Source: Bradyrhizobium ottawaense
GTDB taxonomy: Bacteria; Pseudomonadota; Alphaproteobacteria; Rhizobiales; Xanthobacteraceae
Assembly: GCF_002278135.3 (NCBI RefSeq)
Contig: NZ_CP029425.2
Coordinates: 5,246,001-5,310,000 of the forward strand
Length of the DNA stretch: 64,000 nt
Direction of reading: 5' to 3'
The notes under the pieces were generated by a model. It was not told the origin of the DNA. It saw nothing but the letters and a program-made list of their open reading frames with translations, and ran no database searches. Positions within the stretch are counted from its first letter, which is position 1. Each line of letters opens with the position of its first letter. Shown here in pieces: positions 61,908 through 64,000 of the stretch. A program made the translations under genes and the position numbers.

Positions 61908-62639
61908 ATCCGCTCCCTTCGGGCCGGTGCGGTTTTTGACGATCCGCCCCTGTTCCCTTGTCGGCTGAATTTGCTCAGCGCTTCCTCTCGTTAGGGATCG
62001 TAGCGACCGGTATCCGGGCCCGCCACCACGATTTCAATGTGCAACTGATACTTTTTTGATGTGCAGCTCACAGCGGCCCCGTAACCGGGTCCGGCGCCTC
62101 ACAACACCGGCTCGACCGAAAGTGCGGTCTCGCACACGCGCGGCGGTTGCGCACAGCAGGTCACGATTGCGCGGAAGGCTTTACGGTGATTGAGCCTAAC
62201 TGTTGTCGCATTCACCCCACGGAATGAGCTGCGACAACCGCGGCCGTGCTCTTCAAAACGTACGCTCACCCAAATGATCATGACTGGATTTTTATGGATC
62301 TCTCGGTGCACACGCCACGCGCACGCAGTCGTCTAACCAATTGAAAAACTTGAATTCTCGGCCCGATCCATCATGGGGGCCACGGAAAACAAAGACCCCT
62401 AAGATTCAACGGCTTCGCCCCAGGTATCCGATGGAGTGAGCATAAAAAGCGGCCTCTCTCAGCTATCCGGCTAAAGATAAACATCCATCGCCCAAGCAGA
62501 ACGGTCCGTTCAACCATTGATCCGAGAACTCAATGACTGTGAACCGACGGGCTCAAATTTGGACACGCTACATCGATCAATAGATCTGTCTGAGTCGCTC
62601 CATAGGGGGTAACGGCGCGTAAGAATTGACGTCAGAAGG
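61908..62639. other. Gene-free spacer with repeat copy 4
   Basis: No supported gene in about 730 bp. The only recognisable structure is dispersed repeat copy 4 at 62286-62390. The part near 62030-62060 is AT-rich, consistent with the AraC gene promoter. Confidence 0.45.
62286..62390 (+). repeat. Dispersed ~105-bp intergenic repeat, copy 4
   Basis: GGATTTTTATGGATCTC, CGGTGCACACG, TAACCAATTGAAAAACTTG, then TCCATCATGGGGGCCACGG and AAAAC. The second GTGCAC has changed to GCGCAC and other positions differ, so this is the most diverged full-length copy. Confidence 0.8.
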
Positions 62640-62858
62640 TCGCGCCGCCTTCCGGCTCGTGCGTTGCAAGGGAGCTCACCGCCATCTTCGCGGACGATGC
62701 GATAGCCGATCCAGGCCAAACCCCGTGCTGCCCTCGCCGATCTGCTTGGTCGTAAAGAACGGCTCGAAGAAGCCGCTGATGTGATACCTATCGATTCCCG
62801 GGCCGTTACTCGAAATTCGCGGAGCCGCAAGGACGGTGGATGCGGAGGGCTCCCACAT
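62640..62858 (-). pseudogene. Histidine-kinase ATP-binding domain relic
   Basis: On the minus strand, one frame reads APRISSNGPGID then FFEPFFTTKQIGEGSTGFGL, the G1/F/G2 boxes of a HATPase domain. A neighbouring frame continues as YRIVREDGGEL, the expected next segment. Both frames lack the rest of a kinase, so this is a frameshifted, truncated tail. It directly follows the repeat-protein gene in the same direction. Confidence 0.55.
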
Positions 62859-62876
62859 CTGTAACGATGGGACGCT

Positions 62877-64000
62877 TCAAATCAGCAAGTCATGAGGCGC
62901 GGGTACAACGGCGTGATGCGGAACGTTATGAACGGGGGCGACCGCGTGTTCGTCCAGTGCATCAGGGATCGATTTGCCGATGGTGTGGAGGTCCACTTCC
63001 TGACCGGGCGGAACGTGCCGACCTGGCGGGCCATCAAGCTCAACTACCGCGCCGAATGTGGGAGGAGTCGCATAGCTATCGAAGCGAAACGCCAATTCCG
63101 CACCCCCAATCTCGAAGGCAACTTTAGCCGGCTGTACGGGGTCCAACGCGGTTGCAGCAGGTTGCGCAGCCTGCGGCCAGTTTCCGGAGTCACCGCCATT
63201 TGCGACGCTCGGTTTGACCATCTCAGCTGCTTCGGGTGCGTCTTTAGAGCCATGTAAATCGTGCTCGGAGTTGCCATGTTCCACGACGGTCGGTTCTTCC
63301 CCGGCTGACGCTCCCGCAACATCCAAGACCGGAGCTTGATGCTCGGCGCCATTTCCCGGCGCGAAGCCAGCCTCAGTCAACTCTGTGGCTGCCGCCTTTG
63401 CAGGCCCGTGCTGTGAGTCACCGCGGCCCTCGCTACCGGCCGTTGCGACGCTTGGCTCATCGAGCTCAGCTGCTTCAGGTGCGTCTGAAAAACTTGAGTG
63501 CCCCGAATTTCCGCGTTCCACACCATCTGCGTCTGCCGTCTTCGCCGAACCTGGCGAAGCATCCGAAGCCGGGAAATGATGCTCGTTGTCGTTACCGAAG
63601 CTGTGTCCTTGCACAGAAGCAGATTCAGTCAGCTCTGTGGCTGCCGCCTTTGCAGGCCCGTGCTGTGAGTCACCGCGGCCCTCGCTACCGGCCGTCGCGA
63701 CGCTTGGCTCATCGAGCTCAGCTGCTTCAGGTGCGTCTGCAAGAGTTGAGTGCCCCGAATGGCCGCGTTCCACACCATCGGCGTCTGCCGTCTTCGCCGA
63801 ACCCGGCGAAGCATCCGAAGGCGGAAAATGATGCTCGTTGTCGTTACCGAGACTGTGCCCTTGCGTAGAACCAGCTTCAGTCAACTCTGTGACTGCCGCC
63901 TTTGCAGACCCTGGCTCTGAATTGTGCTGTGAATTATCGCGGCCCGCGCTACCGAGGCCAGGCTCAGGGTCGGCTGCTTCCGGTGGTTTTGCAGAGGTTG
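62877..64000 (-). CDS. Acidic repeat protein, C-terminal part (open to window edge)
   Basis: At least 373 codons are open from the window edge to a TGA at 62877; no start is in view. It contains repeats of 84 residues (252 bp) with the signatures GNDNEHHFP, SDASPGSAKTADADGVERG, DAPEAAELDEPSVATAGSEG and GDSQHGPAKAAATELTE. Two copies are nearly identical and flanking ones are degenerate. The last ~90 residues are non-repetitive (AKVAFEIGGAELAFRFDSYA, PPGQEVDLHTIGKSIPDALD). Rich in Ala, Glu, Gly and His, low in hydrophobics, likely disordered. Function unknown; an extracellular or surface role is only a guess. Confidence 0.7.
   Translation of the reverse strand, partial: TSAKPPEAADPEPGLGSAGRDNSQHNSEPGSAKAAVTELTEAGSTQGHSLGNDNEHHFPPSDASPGSAKTADADGVERGHSGHSTLADAPEAAELDEPSVATAGSEGRGDSQHGPAKAAATELTESASVQGHSFGNDNEHHFPASDASPGSAKTADADGVERGNSGHSSFSDAPEAAELDEPSVATAGSEGRGDSQHGPAKAAATELTEAGFAPGNGAEHQAPVLDVAGASAGEEPTVVEHGNSEHDLHGSKDAPEAAEMVKPSVANGGDSGNWPQAAQPAATALDPVQPAKVAFEIGGAELAFRFDSYATPPTFGAVVELDGPPGRHVPPGQEVDLHTIGKSIPDALDEHAVAPVHNVPHHAVVPAPHDLLI
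63381..64000 (-). repeat. 252-bp tandem repeats within the repeat-protein gene
   Basis: The landmark CTCTGTG recurs at 63381, 63633 and 63885, exactly 252 bp apart, and the intervening sequence is nearly identical between the first two units. The period is a multiple of three and preserves the frame. Confidence 0.85.

Noticed and set aside
1..64000. CRISPR arrays, tRNA/rRNA genes, insertion sequences or prophage
   Set aside because: No direct-repeat/spacer pattern, cloverleaf, transposase or phage structural gene was recognisable. The 252-bp repeats are coding and in frame.

Overview
The window is high-GC DNA from an alphaproteobacterium, most likely Bradyrhizobium or a close relative. This is inferred from gene content (DctA, two-domain malic enzyme, PHB genes, an acetoacetate decarboxylase/patatin/3-hydroxybutyrate dehydrogenase cluster, Ugp-type and sugar ABC operons) and not from any rRNA or marker gene. 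I see no rRNA, tRNA, CRISPR array, transposase or phage gene.

Layout. (1) 0-7.3 kb is a worn accessory region: the tail of an M20 peptidase, a frameshifted M24 peptidase relic, two homologous decayed alpha/beta-hydrolase 5' ends, a catalase-like protein that lacks the distal histidine, and four AraC regulators arranged as two divergent tandem pairs. (2) 7.3-16.1 kb, plus strand: NDH-2-like oxidoreductase, metallo-beta-lactamase-fold hydrolase, acetoacetate decarboxylase, patatin, EmrA/EmrB-type efflux pair, 3-hydroxybutyrate dehydrogenase and a DUF1275 membrane protein. Bdh followed by Adc would turn 3-hydroxybutyrate into acetone and CO2. (3) 16.8-37.5 kb, minus strand: one uninterrupted run of thirteen genes, aceE-aceF-lpd-dctA-phaA-phaB-malic enzyme-ndh-cydA-cydB-dctB(frameshifted)-dctD-phaC. 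It encodes dicarboxylate import, malate to pyruvate, pyruvate to acetyl-CoA, acetyl-CoA to polyhydroxybutyrate, and a weakly coupling respiratory branch for NADH. A sigma-54-type promoter sequence lies upstream of aceE, matching the sigma-54 activator encoded in the run. A divergent lipA could lipoylate the complex. (4) 40-55 kb is a phosphodiester/polyol island: a plus-strand ABC operon flanked by two metallophosphoesterases, the second fused to an inositol-monophosphatase domain; then a NUDIX protein, a zinc alcohol dehydrogenase, a SorC/DeoR-type regulator, a Tat-exported PhoD phosphatase, and a ugpB-A-E-Q operon without its own ATPase. Three operon heads in this island share an operator-like element: two ACATWTGT-like boxes exactly 20 bp apart. 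(5) 55-62 kb: a ribitol-utilisation operon (binding protein, ATPase, permease, ribitol 2-dehydrogenase, D-ribulokinase) with an AraC-type regulator. (6) 62-64 kb: a decayed histidine-kinase tail and the C-terminal part of a repeat protein with an 84-residue (252-bp) period that runs off the window.

A dispersed intergenic repeat of about 105 bp occurs four times in the same orientation (about 632, 16295, 39265 and 62286). Copies 2 and 3 remain alignable for about 170 bp more, into a short conserved reading frame.

The most interesting points are the self-contained dicarboxylate-to-PHB operon with its own sigma-54 circuit but a broken sensor kinase, and the co-regulated phosphodiester/ribitol island with the phosphoesterase-IMPase fusion, which could be a scavenging system for teichoic-acid-like or glycerophosphodiester substrates.
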